Below are positions 8,092-16,599 of a DNA stretch of 64,000 bases, piece by piece (within the stretch, counting starts at the first letter, position 1; each line of letters opens with the position of its first letter). The notes below the pieces were generated by a model, which had not been told where the DNA came from, did no database searches, and saw only the letters and a list, made by a program, of their open reading frames with translations. This stretch comes from Haladaptatus pallidirubidus (lineage in GTDB: Archaea; Halobacteriota; Halobacteria; Halobacteriales; Haladaptataceae), in assembly GCF_020700235.1 (NCBI RefSeq), contig NZ_CP085301.1, forward strand, positions 3,720,001 to 3,784,000, written 5' to 3'. A program made the position numbers and the translations under genes.

Positions 8092-8993
8092 GCGTTCACC
8101 TCCAGTTTCGCGCAGAAGAAACCGCCCGTGTCGTTGTGGTGCGGGTAGAACCGCTTTGCCTTTCGAATACTGTCGTCGTAGTCGTCGCCCTGCCACTCCG
8201 TGAGTCCGGGTTCGGATCGGAGGCCGATGTCGTACTCGACTAGTCGGCAGTCCTCGCGCTTGAGAACGTACTCCAGAACGGCCTCGTTTTCCTCCGGCGC
8301 GAAGGTGCAGGTGGAGTAGACGACGCTGCCGCCCTCCCGCGTGGCTTGGATTGCCCGCCGAAGGATTCCCTTCTGCACGCCAGCGACGCCCTCGATGTGG
8401 TCTAAACTCCAATCGTCCAGTGCGGTCGGGTTCTTTCGAATCGTCCCCTCACAGGAGCACGGAACGTCCACGAGCGCGGCGTCGAACGTCTCGATGCCGA
8501 GCGGTTTGAGCGAGAAGTTGCGCGCGTCCTGATTCGTCACGGCGGCGCAGGTGACGCCGAGTCGTTCGGTGTTGAATCGGAGCGCGGACAGCCGCCCGAG
8601 GTTGCTGTCGTTGGCGACGATGAGACCGTCGTCGTCCATCAGCGCGGCGAGCTGCGTCGTCTTGCTTCCCGGTGCGGCACAGGAGTCGAGGACGCGCTCG
8701 CCGGGGTTCGGGTCAAGGGCGAACGCCGAAATGGAGGACACTTCCTCCTGTCCGTGTGTCCAGCCGTGAAACGAGGGCCACGTGTTTCCGGGACTGCTGT
8801 CGATTTTCAGCACGTTCTCGTTCCAGTCGCGCGATTCCCATTCGACTCCCTCGGCGTCGAACGCCTCGGTCACCTGCTCGCGGGTCGCTTTGATTTCGTT
8901 CACCCGAACGACCGACGGGAGCGGGCGTTCGCAGGCGGCGCGAAACGCCTCGAAGTCGTCGATGATGGGTTCGTATCGCTCCAGTGCGTCCAT
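8088..8993 (-). CDS. RNA (cytosine-5) methyltransferase, NOP2/NSUN/RsmB family
   Basis: 301-aa SAM-dependent methyltransferase that methylates cytosine C5 in tRNA or rRNA. SAM motif I is VLDSCAAPGSKTTQLA; motif IV with a Pro-Cys is DVPCSCEGT; motif VI with the nucleophilic Cys is STCTFAPEENE. The ATG at 8993 starts MDALERYEPIIDD; a longer frame to 9461 would be antisense to the divergent PAC2 gene. It is coupled to the gene at 7573-8091. Family members include archaeal tRNA m5C methyltransferases; the exact target cannot be decided here. Confidence 0.93.
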   Translation of the reverse strand: MDALERYEPIIDDFEAFRAACERPLPSVVRVNEIKATREQVTEAFDAEGVEWESRDWNENVLKIDSSPGNTWPSFHGWTHGQEEVSSISAFALDPNPGERVLDSCAAPGSKTTQLAALMDDDGLIVANDSNLGRLSALRFNTERLGVTCAAVTNQDARNFSLKPLGIETFDAALVDVPCSCEGTIRKNPTALDDWSLDHIEGVAGVQKGILRRAIQATREGGSVVYSTCTFAPEENEAVLEYVLKREDCRLVEYDIGLRSEPGLTEWQGDDYDDSIRKAKRFYPHHNDTGGFFCAKLEVNA

Positions 8994-9101
8994 TACTCGC
9001 CAGTGCGTGCGAGAGGTGTTTGTGGGTTTCGGAGCGACGTGACGGGTTCGATAACTGACCGCGCCATCCTTTTTAAGTTGAAGCCGCCCGAACCGTGATG
9101 T

Positions 9102-9848
9102 ATGAGTAATATTACCGTGGTTACAGAGGAGATCGAACTCGACGCGCCGACGCTGGTCGAAGGGCTTCCGGGACTCGGACTGGTCGGGAAAATCGCTACC
9201 GACCACATTGTAGAGCAGTTCGATATGACCTACTACGCCGGTATCGACTGCGACGGGATTCCGGAAATCGCGGTGTACGACGGCGACGACCGCGAACTCC
9301 TTCCCCCGGTTCGACTGTACGCCGACGAGGAGCGAAATCTGGTCGCGCTCAAAAGCGACGTGCCGGTTTCCGCGGACGGGTCGCCGCAGTTCGCAAAATG
9401 CGTTTCCTCGTGGATTCAGTCGAAAGACGCGACGCCACTCTATCTGAGCGGTCTTCCCCACCAGAAAGAGACAGGGACGGTTCCCGAACTGTACGGCGTC
9501 TCAACCGGCGAAACGGGACACATGCTGGACGACAACGGAATCGACTTTCCGAACGAAACTGGGGCGGTCAGCGGACCGACCGGTGCGCTCCTGCACCGCG
9601 CGGGCAAACTCGGACTCGACGCAATCGGCCTTATCGTTCAGTCCGACCCGCAGTTCCCCGACCCCGCGGCGGCCCGCGTCCTGATAAAGGACGGTATCGC
9701 TCCGATCGCGGACATCGACGTGAACACGAACGACCTTGTGGAGCGCGCCGAAGAGATCCGCCAACAAAAAGAGCAGTTCGCACAGCGCATGCAGGACGCG
9801 GAACAGGAGGAGAGCTCGCAGGCAAAACCGCTGCGAATGTTCCAATAG
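9102..9848 (+). CDS. PAC2 family protein (proteasome assembly chaperone-like)
   Basis: 248-aa PAC2-fold protein. Typical family elements are the N-terminal LVEGLPGLGLVGKIA, the FPNETGAVSGPTG region and GLIVQSDPQFPDPAAA. A C-terminal coiled coil (about residues 205-235) follows. The archaeal homologues are related to eukaryotic proteasome assembly chaperone PAC2, although a direct role in haloarchaeal 20S assembly is not shown by the sequence. TTTTTAAG at about 9070-9077 lies 25-32 nt before the ATG and looks like the promoter of a leaderless transcript. It is divergent from the methyltransferase gene. Confidence 0.9.
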   Translation: MSNITVVTEEIELDAPTLVEGLPGLGLVGKIATDHIVEQFDMTYYAGIDCDGIPEIAVYDGDDRELLPPVRLYADEERNLVALKSDVPVSADGSPQFAKCVSSWIQSKDATPLYLSGLPHQKETGTVPELYGVSTGETGHMLDDNGIDFPNETGAVSGPTGALLHRAGKLGLDAIGLIVQSDPQFPDPAAARVLIKDGIAPIADIDVNTNDLVERAEEIRQQKEQFAQRMQDAEQEESSQAKPLRMFQ

Positions 9849-9861
9849 CACCTTTTACTGC

Positions 9862-9886
9862 GTGAGCGCGCCAACGGCACGCTCAC
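9862..9886 (+). terminator. Hairpin after the PAC2 gene
   Basis: gtgagcg (9862-9868) pairs with cgctcac (9880-9886), 13 nt after the PAC2 stop. It is a candidate terminator or RNA stabiliser. The rest of 9887-10109 holds no supported gene. Confidence 0.4.
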
Positions 9887-10109
9887 TGGTGAAATCTGCA
9901 CCAAAAGCACTCCTCGCTCCCGATGGTCGCTCGTCGGCCCGCTCGCTCGTCGCTATCGCTCCTCACCCGCGAAGAATTACTGGCTGCTAGCGGTAGTGTC
10001 CATTCCGATAATTACCGTCTTGCCCGCCGATTCCAGCGACTACGCAACCAACCGATTTCGACGGTTCAAAAAACAACTAATCGTTTTCGATGCCTGCAAC
10101 CGCACGATT

Positions 10110-10853
10110 TTAGATGCCGGAATAGTCCTTCGGAATCTTGTAGCCCGCGGTGACATTTTGGCCGTCGGAACCGGGAATCGAGAGGTGCGTGCCGTTGCGT
10201 TCGATGGTGAAGTGAAGGTGCGGGCCGGTGGAGTTCCCGGTGTCCCCCATGCCGCCGATAACCTGGCCACGCGAGACGCTCTGACCCTGCGACACGTTGA
10301 AGCTATTCAAGTGGCAGTACATCGTTTGGTAGCCGTTTCCGTGACCGAGTTTCAGGTAATTCCCACAACCGCCCGACTCGTAGCTCCGAATGTCCACCAC
10401 GCCGTCGTGGGCCGCGTAAATCGGCTCGCCGATATTCCCGTTGGCTCCGAAGTCAACCGCGTAGTGACCGGGACGGGCACCGTACGGCGACGTGATGTAA
10501 CCCGTAATCGGCCAGTCGAAGTCCGAACCACCGTTACTCGTAGACTGAAGGTACCGCTCGACGGACCAGCCCCACACGTTGCGGTCGAGCCAGTGGACGC
10601 CCCACCAGCGATAGCCGTCTTCGTCGACTGGGCCGTTCATGATTTCGCCGACCTCGCCGTTGTTCAGGGTGGCGACGACGGGTGACTCCGTGCCGGGCTG
10701 TTCTCGCGTGTTCAGCGCACTCGCCGTGACTTCGACGCGCTCGTCCATGGCAAACGCGCTCGCAGAACCGCTCATTGCCGCCGTTACCGTTCCGGCGGTT
10801 GCCACAGTCCCGATTGATTTAAGTACCGATCTCCGATTGAATTTTCTTGACAT
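10110..10853 (-). CDS. Tat-exported M23 (LytM-type) peptidase with SH3-like domain
   Basis: 247-aa exported protein. The start at 10853 places NRRSVLKSIG (twin-arginine) at residues 6-15 and an Ala-rich cleavage region near 35. An SH3b-like domain (about 42-105; ALNTREQPG, WWGVHW) is followed by an M23 peptidase domain (about 115-240) with the first metal ligands in HYAVDFGANG, then MYCHLN and HLHFTIE. M23 enzymes are zinc endopeptidases best known for cutting peptidoglycan cross-links, a polymer haloarchaea lack. Action on bacterial competitors or on the archaeal surface is an inference. In-frame sequence upstream to 10994 lacks family features. Confidence 0.92.
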   Translation of the reverse strand: MSRKFNRRSVLKSIGTVATAGTVTAAMSGSASAFAMDERVEVTASALNTREQPGTESPVVATLNNGEVGEIMNGPVDEDGYRWWGVHWLDRNVWGWSVERYLQSTSNGGSDFDWPITGYITSPYGARPGHYAVDFGANGNIGEPIYAAHDGVVDIRSYESGGCGNYLKLGHGNGYQTMYCHLNSFNVSQGQSVSRGQVIGGMGDTGNSTGPHLHFTIERNGTHLSIPGSDGQNVTAGYKIPKDYSGI

Positions 10854-10996
10854 TCGCAAGTATGAAATTAGACTACTAATTATTAATATTTTTGTTCTAA
10901 ATTTTATATTTTGAATGACTAGTAAAATCTGCGCTTTCTTTCGGAGCGGTTCTTCTCGACAGAACGTTTTTGCGTTCGAACCGCTTTCTGTCACTC

Positions 10997-11146
10997 ATGA
11001 CTGACGCAGACGACGCAAATCTCGAACAGTTCCTCCGCGACGTGGACAAAGTGTACGCCGAATACGAAAACGGTTACATGGACGCCGACGCCGCCCTCTC
11101 CGTGCTTGACGACCATCTCGAATCCCTTCGCGCACAGATAGAGTAG
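10997..11146 (+). CDS. Small acidic protein, 49 aa
   Basis: 49-aa protein (MTDADDANLEQFLRD...ESLRAQIE) from ATG 10997 to TAG 11146. It is acidic, amphipathic and fully helical-looking, with haloarchaeal codon use (G/C third positions), so it is probably real. It sits 45 bases before the aminotransferase on the same strand and may share its transcript. No function is recognised. Confidence 0.65.
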   Translation: MTDADDANLEQFLRDVDKVYAEYENGYMDADAALSVLDDHLESLRAQIE

Positions 11147-11190
11147 CCGAGGAGAAGAATTATCGCCCCCCGCTCCGTGGTTTCGGGCGT

Positions 11191-12312
11191 ATGACCGGCT
11201 TTTCGGACAGAGTCGAACACGTATCGATAAGCGGGATTCGGAAAGTGTTCGAAGCCGCGGGTGATGACGCCATCAATCTCGGCATCGGCCAACCGGACTT
11301 TCCGACCCCGACGCACGCACGACAGGCCGCACTCGACGCCATCGAATCCGGCGCGACGGACGCCTACACCTCGAACAAAGGTATTGTAGAGCTCCGAGAG
11401 GCTATCAGCGCGAAGCACGAACGCGACAACGGTCTCGACATTCCGCCGGAAAACGTCATCGCCACTGCTGGCGGGAGCGAAGCCCTCCACCTCGTCATGG
11501 AGGCCCACGTGAACCAGGGCGAGGAAGTCATCTTTCCCGACCCTGGTTTCGTGGCCTACGACGCCCTCACGCACATCGCAGGCGGGACGCCGAAACCCGT
11601 CGCCGTCCGCGAGGATTTGACGCTCGATCCCGCGGATGTCGAGAATGCGATTACGGACGATACGGCGGCCTTCGTCGTCAACAGCCCCGGTAATCCGACC
11701 GGTGCGGTTTCCACCGAAGAGGACATCCGCGAGTTCGCCCGCATCGCGGACGAACACGACGTACTCTGCATTACCGACGAAGTGTACGAACACATCGTCT
11801 TCGACGGCGACCACTACTCGCCGATGGAATTTGCGGAATCGGACAACGTCGTCGTGGTCAACGCCTGCTCGAAAACCTACTCGATGACGGGATGGCGACT
11901 CGGATGGGTCGCCGGAAGCGAGCGCAGAATCGAGCGCATGCTCCGAGTTCACCAGTACATTCAAGCCTGTGCGAGCGCCCCGGCACAGTTCGCCGCGAAA
12001 GGCGCGCTTTCCGGCCCGCAAGACCCGGTCCAGGAAATGGTGTCCTCGTTCGAGGAACGAAGGGACGTGCTTTTGGACGGCCTTTCCGACATCGGTCTCG
12101 AAACGCCCACACCGTCCGGTGCCTTTTACGCCATGCCGAAAGTGCCCCAAGGGTGGATTGACGAAGTGCTTTCCCGTGGCGTCGTCGTCGTCCCCGGCGA
12201 AGCGTTCGGCGAAAACGGCGCTGGTTACGCCCGAATCTCCTACGCAACCGGCGTCGAGGAAATCAAGGAAGCGCTGGAAATCATGGGCGAAGCGGCGGAC
12301 GCGGTTCGGTAA
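11191..12312 (+). CDS. PLP-dependent aminotransferase, class I/II (aspartate aminotransferase family)
   Basis: 373-aa fold-type I aminotransferase that uses pyridoxal phosphate to move amino groups between amino acids and 2-oxoacids. Family marks: LGIGQPDF (residues about 30-37), AYTSNKGI, TAGGSEALH, NSPGNPTG, TDEVYEHIVF, the PLP lysine in NACSKTYSM (Lys228), GWRLGW and the C-terminal substrate Arg in YARISYA. Length is normal for the family. Substrate (Asp, Ala or aromatic) cannot be told from sequence reading. Confidence 0.95.
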   Translation: MTGFSDRVEHVSISGIRKVFEAAGDDAINLGIGQPDFPTPTHARQAALDAIESGATDAYTSNKGIVELREAISAKHERDNGLDIPPENVIATAGGSEALHLVMEAHVNQGEEVIFPDPGFVAYDALTHIAGGTPKPVAVREDLTLDPADVENAITDDTAAFVVNSPGNPTGAVSTEEDIREFARIADEHDVLCITDEVYEHIVFDGDHYSPMEFAESDNVVVVNACSKTYSMTGWRLGWVAGSERRIERMLRVHQYIQACASAPAQFAAKGALSGPQDPVQEMVSSFEERRDVLLDGLSDIGLETPTPSGAFYAMPKVPQGWIDEVLSRGVVVVPGEAFGENGAGYARISYATGVEEIKEALEIMGEAADAVR

Positions 12313-12386
12313 TCGGCAAATGGTCCTTCGACCACGACTTCCACTGGCCTGAGATTTTATCTTCTTTGCCCCCGTGATTTGCTGAC

Positions 12387-13238
12387 ATGCCCATTTCGCG
12401 CCACGGCTCCGGCGCAGTTTCCACCCTCCGCGCCGTCATCTCCCAGATACATCCCGTGTTCATGCTCCCGCCTATCGCGGCGTCGTGGTTCGGAAGCATG
12501 CTCGCCGGACAGTTCTCTCTTTTGACGGGCGCACTCCACATGACGGCCATCTTCGCCGGGGTCTACACGGCCCACGTCAAGGACGGCTACGTCGATTTTT
12601 ACATCCGCGGGGAGGACGACGATCACCCTCTCACGGAAAAGGGATGTAAACTCCTCCTCGCCAGCGCGACCGCGGTTTTCGCGCTCTGCCTCGGCGGTCT
12701 GTGGATCGCGGTCGGAATCGGGGCCGCACTCATCACGCTTCCCGGGTGGTTCATCGGCTACCTTCATGCGCCGCAACTCGACATGCACCCGATCTCCGCG
12801 ACGGGGGGCTACCCGCTCGGCATCGCCCTCGCGATTCTCGGCGGTTTCTACACGCAGACGGAAACGCTCGCGCCAATCGCGCTCGCGTTCGCCGGCGTCT
12901 TCTTCGCCCTCCTATCGGGCGTGAAAGTCATCGACGACGCGCAGGATTACGACTACGACCGCTCCATCTCGAAGCGCACCGTCGCCGTCGTTCTCGGGCG
13001 CGAACGCGCCCGGACGACGGCGTTTTTGCTTATGGCGTTCTCCCTGCTCTGCGTCCTCGGCTTCGCCGTTGCAGAGGTGTTTCCGCCGAGCAGCGTTCTC
13101 GCGGTACTAGCCTTCGCGGTAATCGGCGTCGTCGCCCACCGAACCGGCCCGGAACTGGCCACGATGCTCCTGATTCGCGGGTCGTACGTCTTCCTCGCGC
13201 TTTTGCTCGCGGCGGTCTGGTTCCGACCCCTTTCCTAG
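12387..13238 (+). CDS. UbiA-family prenyltransferase-like integral membrane protein
   Basis: 283-aa protein with about eight hydrophobic segments. It has a conserved acidic loop VKVIDDAQDYDYD followed by RSISKRTVAVVLG in the middle, like the second Asp-rich motif of UbiA prenyltransferases, and an earlier HVKDGYVDFY loop in the place of the first motif. The canonical NDxxD is not perfect, so prenyl diphosphate chemistry is likely but not certain. Candidate roles are isoprenoid lipid or quinone synthesis. It lies 32 bases before the methyltransferase gene on the same strand. Confidence 0.8.
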   Translation: MPISRHGSGAVSTLRAVISQIHPVFMLPPIAASWFGSMLAGQFSLLTGALHMTAIFAGVYTAHVKDGYVDFYIRGEDDDHPLTEKGCKLLLASATAVFALCLGGLWIAVGIGAALITLPGWFIGYLHAPQLDMHPISATGGYPLGIALAILGGFYTQTETLAPIALAFAGVFFALLSGVKVIDDAQDYDYDRSISKRTVAVVLGRERARTTAFLLMAFSLLCVLGFAVAEVFPPSSVLAVLAFAVIGVVAHRTGPELATMLLIRGSYVFLALLLAAVWFRPLS

Positions 13239-13270
13239 TGTTTTTCGCCAGACATCAATTACTACCGTTC

Positions 13271-14047
13271 ATGACTGATTGGTCCGACTCGTCCGATGCG
13301 GTCGCCGAGCAGTACGAAGACAGCGGGAACTTGAACGCTCGAATTTCCCTCCACGAGGAGTACAGCACGGCGGAACGAGATTTTCGCTCGTGGCAGTTCG
13401 ACCAGTTCGAATGTGATTCAGGAACGCGAATTCTTGTAGTGGGGTGCGGCCCGGCGGAGTTGTGGGAAACGAACGCTGAACGCATTCCGGCGAACTGGTC
13501 GGTCACGCTAACGGATTTCTCACCGGGAATGGTAGACGAAGCCCGCGAGAACGTTCCAGCCGACGGGACGTTTTCGTTCCGCGTCGCCGACGCGAGCAAC
13601 CTTCCGTTCGAGGACGACTCGTTCGACGCCGCGACTGCGAATCACATGTTGTACCACGTTCCCGACCGCGATTCCGCCATCCGTGAACTCCGTCGCGTAC
13701 TGAAACCCGACGGAACGCTCTATGCGACGGCGAACGGCGATGGTCATATCGGTGAACTGTTCGAAGTTATGGAATCCGCGCTGAACACCTCGGTTTCGCA
13801 CGCGACAGGGTTCACCCTCGATAACGGCCGTGAACAACTCGAACGACAGTTTTCCGCCGTCGAAAGACGGCAGTACGTCGACTCGCTTGCGGTCACGGAC
13901 GTTGACCCATTAATTGCCTATATCCTTTCACGCGAAGATGTAGACGAATCGTCCGTCGGAAACCTACGTAAAGCGTTCGAAAAACGGTTTGAGGACGGCG
14001 TCTTCCACGTCACGAAAAACACCGGTATGTTCGTCGCGCACGAGTGA
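13271..14047 (+). CDS. SAM-dependent class I methyltransferase
   Basis: 258-aa methyltransferase of the Methyltransf_11/UbiE-like group. SAM motif I is ILVVGCGPAELW (about residues 54-65), with LTDFSPGMVDEA, VADASNLPFEDDSFD and RRVLKPDGTL following in the usual order. ATG 13271 is chosen because the frame upstream overlaps the UbiA-like gene. Adjacency to that gene allows a role in methylating a prenylated product, but the substrate is unknown. Confidence 0.88.
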   Translation: MTDWSDSSDAVAEQYEDSGNLNARISLHEEYSTAERDFRSWQFDQFECDSGTRILVVGCGPAELWETNAERIPANWSVTLTDFSPGMVDEARENVPADGTFSFRVADASNLPFEDDSFDAATANHMLYHVPDRDSAIRELRRVLKPDGTLYATANGDGHIGELFEVMESALNTSVSHATGFTLDNGREQLERQFSAVERRQYVDSLAVTDVDPLIAYILSREDVDESSVGNLRKAFEKRFEDGVFHVTKNTGMFVAHE

Positions 14048-14153
14048 CCCGAAACCGAAATCACGAGCGACGACCGGGAAACGGAGGCGATTTCCGGAGA
14101 GAAATCCTGACCGAGACACTTACACCCCTCCCCTTCATCTAACGATTATACTC

Positions 14154-14585
14154 GTGACCGAATCAACTTTCACCGAAGAAAAAGCGTACGCCTACGTCAC
14201 CCGCGACAGGGAGGAGGTCCCCGAACTGCTCGTGTTCGAACACCCCGACCCGGAGGGGGGCGTGCAGGTTCCGAAAGGGGGTATCGAAGACGGGGAATCG
14301 CCGCGCGAAGCGGTCGTTCGGGAGCTGAAAGAGGAAAGCGGTCTGACGGAGCTCGAGTCGATACGCTCGCTGGAGACCGACGTGTGGCAACACCACGAGA
14401 AGCCGAAGGCGTACCGTCGTCATTTTTTCCACATCGTCGCCGAAGAACGCCGCGACCAATGGCGACACACGGTCACGGGGGACGGCGAGGACGAGGGCGT
14501 CGTTTACGACTACTTCTGGGCTCGCCCCCGGTCGATTTCGCTCGCGCGGGACATGGACGATTACATCGGACAAATTCTGAAATGA
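14154..14585 (+). CDS. Nudix hydrolase
   Basis: 143-aa Nudix enzyme that cleaves nucleoside diphosphates linked to another moiety. The Nudix box fits G-x5-E-x7-REUxEExGU: GIEDGE...REAVVRELKEESGL, around residues 42-64. GTG 14154 was chosen because MTESTFTEEKAYAYV starts cleanly there and upstream in-frame codons overlap the preceding gene. Its stop abuts the stop of the convergent ParB-like gene. Substrate not predictable. Confidence 0.9.
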   Translation: MTESTFTEEKAYAYVTRDREEVPELLVFEHPDPEGGVQVPKGGIEDGESPREAVVRELKEESGLTELESIRSLETDVWQHHEKPKAYRRHFFHIVAEERRDQWRHTVTGDGEDEGVVYDYFWARPRSISLARDMDDYIGQILK

Positions 14586-14969
14586 CTACGGGTCGAGCGA
14601 CCGACACCGTTCTATCCACTCCTCCTCGAACGTCGGACTCGTCACGACGCGTGCCGCGAGGTTCGAAACTTCGGTAATGCCCTCCGCCTCGCACCACGAG
14701 AGACACTGTTTGTAGGTTGGAACCGAAATGTCGTCCGTATCCCGAACGAGTCGGAGTTCGTCCGCTCCCGAAAGATACGCGGCGAATGCGCGGGAGTGCC
14801 CGTCCGTGAGCGTCCAGTCGCCGCCAATTTTCCGAATCGGAAGCGGGTCGTAGTTCGGTGATTCGAAATCGAACCACTCGATAACAGACGATAGCTTTGA
14901 CTCATCGAGATACAACTGACTGGGCCGAATCTCGCCGAGCGGAACGCGAAACGATTCCGGCACGCACAC
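14586..14969 (-). CDS. ParB/sulfiredoxin-like domain protein
   Basis: 127-aa protein starting with GTG 14969. The segment PLPIRKIGGDW followed by LTDGHSRAFAAYLSG resembles the ParB/Srx nucleotide-binding fold, where the GHxR motif contacts phosphates. There is no DNA-binding helix-turn-helix and no partner ParA, so chromosome partitioning is unlikely. It is divergent from the alpha/beta hydrolase at 15009. Function unknown. Confidence 0.65.
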   Translation of the reverse strand: MCVPESFRVPLGEIRPSQLYLDESKLSSVIEWFDFESPNYDPLPIRKIGGDWTLTDGHSRAFAAYLSGADELRLVRDTDDISVPTYKQCLSWCEAEGITEVSNLAARVVTSPTFEEEWIERCRSLDP

Positions 14970-15008
14970 ACGTCAACGCTTAACCACGAAAACGTCGTCG
15001 GTATCCGC

Positions 15009-15890
15009 ATGTCCGAACTAACCCACGACGACGCAATCGTCAACGGCGTTCGTCTCCACTACGTCGAGGCCGGTGAGGGGCCGCTGGTCGTCCTCCTCCA
15101 CGGGTTTCCGGAATTTTGGTACTCGTGGCGAAAGCAGATTCCGGCGCTCACGGAGGCGGGATACCGCGTCGTCGCGCCGGATTTGCGCGGCTACAACGCC
15201 TCCGAGAAACCGCACGGCGTCGAACAGTACGGTCTCGACGAACTGGTCGGCGACGTACTCGGATTGATCGACCACTTCGAGGAAGAAAGCGCCCACGTCG
15301 TCGGCCACGACTGGGGCGGCGTTATCGCGTGGGAAATTGCCATTCGCCACACCGAACGAGTCGAAAAACTCGCGGCGCTGAACGCGCCGCATCCCGAGCG
15401 GTTTCGGGAACTGCTCCGAACCCCCGAGCAACTGCGGCGTTCGTGGTACGTGTTCTACTTTCAACTGCCGTGGCTCCCCGAACGCCTGCTTTCTGTCCGT
15501 AACTACGCTCCAATCGCGGAACTGCTCCGCGACGGCGCGGAAAATCCGGACGCCTTCGATGAAACCGACATTCGGCGATACGTCGAGGCCGCAGCACAAC
15601 CGGGCGCACTGACGAGCGCCATCAACTACTACCGGGCGCTGTTTCGAGAGCGCGCGGGAAAGGAGATACGGGCGCTGTTCGGCGATGGTCGGGGCGATTT
15701 CGACGTACAGACACCGACACTACTGATTTGGGGCGAACAAGACGTTGCGCTCAGGGTCGAACTGACGGAGGGAATGGAGCAGTGGGTTCCAGACCTCCGC
15801 GTCGAACGATTGCCGAACGCGAGTCACTGGGTGCAAAACGACGAACCGGAGAAAGTGAGCGAACTGCTGGTCGAATTTTTCGACACCTGA
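15009..15890 (+). CDS. Alpha/beta hydrolase, epoxide hydrolase/haloalkane dehalogenase type
   Basis: 293-aa hydrolase. It has the oxyanion loop HGFPEFWYSW, the nucleophile Asp101 in GHDWGG, acid Asp245 in WGEQDVAL and His273 in NASHWVQ. An Asp nucleophile instead of Ser points to epoxide hydrolases or dehalogenases. Tyr residues in the lid (WYVFYF, NYYRAL) fit the epoxide-opening pair, favouring an epoxide hydrolase. ATG 15009 gives a standard N-terminus. Confidence 0.88.
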   Translation: MSELTHDDAIVNGVRLHYVEAGEGPLVVLLHGFPEFWYSWRKQIPALTEAGYRVVAPDLRGYNASEKPHGVEQYGLDELVGDVLGLIDHFEEESAHVVGHDWGGVIAWEIAIRHTERVEKLAALNAPHPERFRELLRTPEQLRRSWYVFYFQLPWLPERLLSVRNYAPIAELLRDGAENPDAFDETDIRRYVEAAAQPGALTSAINYYRALFRERAGKEIRALFGDGRGDFDVQTPTLLIWGEQDVALRVELTEGMEQWVPDLRVERLPNASHWVQNDEPEKVSELLVEFFDT

Positions 15891-15942
15891 AGTTCCGTTG
15901 TGAGCCATAGCTTTTTGACCGATTCCGCCCGATAGTCGGTCG

Positions 15943-16593
15943 ATGTTGCTCGTACTGGAAAACGAAGTCAACCCGAAGTTTCGTTACTTCGTTCGGGAGA
16001 TCCAATCCTACCTTCCGGAACACCGGGTCTACGACTACGCGAACGAGGGTGGGAGACCGTCGATTTTCGGCGTGGACGGCGTCGTCGTCGCTGGAAGCAC
16101 GGCGGGGGTGTACGAGCGCGATGAGTATCCGTGGATGGACGAACAAATCGAATTCGTCCGCGAATTGGTCGAACGCGAGATTCCGACCCTCGGCGTCTGC
16201 TTCGGGCATCAAATCGTCAATCGCGCGCTTGGCGGGTCGGTCGAACACCGCGGATTGACCAACGAACTCGTCCGCGCCGACCTCGCGGACGACCCGCTTT
16301 TCGAGGGTGTTTCGCCGGTGCTACCGGCCGTGCACGGCGACCATGTGGTCGAAACCGGAGGCGGGATGGAAACTATCGCCTCGACCGAGCACAACGACCA
16401 TTTCGCCACTCGGCACCGGGACGTACCACTGTGGACGACGCAGTTTCATCCGGAGTTCACAGGTGCGCTTCGGTGGAGAGTTGCCGCGGATTTTGGTTGG
16501 CGAGAAACCGCTAACTCGTTTTCGGACGTGAACGGAGAGCGCGTGTTCGAAAACTTCGCTCGACTGGTCGGTATCGAAGACGAGAAAATGTGA
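15943..16593 (+). CDS. Class I glutamine amidotransferase domain protein
   Basis: 216-aa stand-alone class I glutaminase. The nucleophile is Cys86 in LGVCFGHQ; the His-Glu pair is His169/Glu171 in QFHPEF. Such domains release ammonia from Gln for a synthase, or act as gamma-glutamyl peptidases; no synthase partner is adjacent. It ends a few bases before the convergent GTPase gene. Confidence 0.88.
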   Translation: MLLVLENEVNPKFRYFVREIQSYLPEHRVYDYANEGGRPSIFGVDGVVVAGSTAGVYERDEYPWMDEQIEFVRELVEREIPTLGVCFGHQIVNRALGGSVEHRGLTNELVRADLADDPLFEGVSPVLPAVHGDHVVETGGGMETIASTEHNDHFATRHRDVPLWTTQFHPEFTGALRWRVAADFGWRETANSFSDVNGERVFENFARLVGIEDEKM

Positions 16594-16599
16594 GCGCGC

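Noticed and set aside
10868..10879. ttagactactaa palindrome before the M23 gene
   Set aside because: Spacing is N4, unlike the TTAG-N6-CTAA pair, and it lies in AT-rich promoter DNA where such matches occur by chance.
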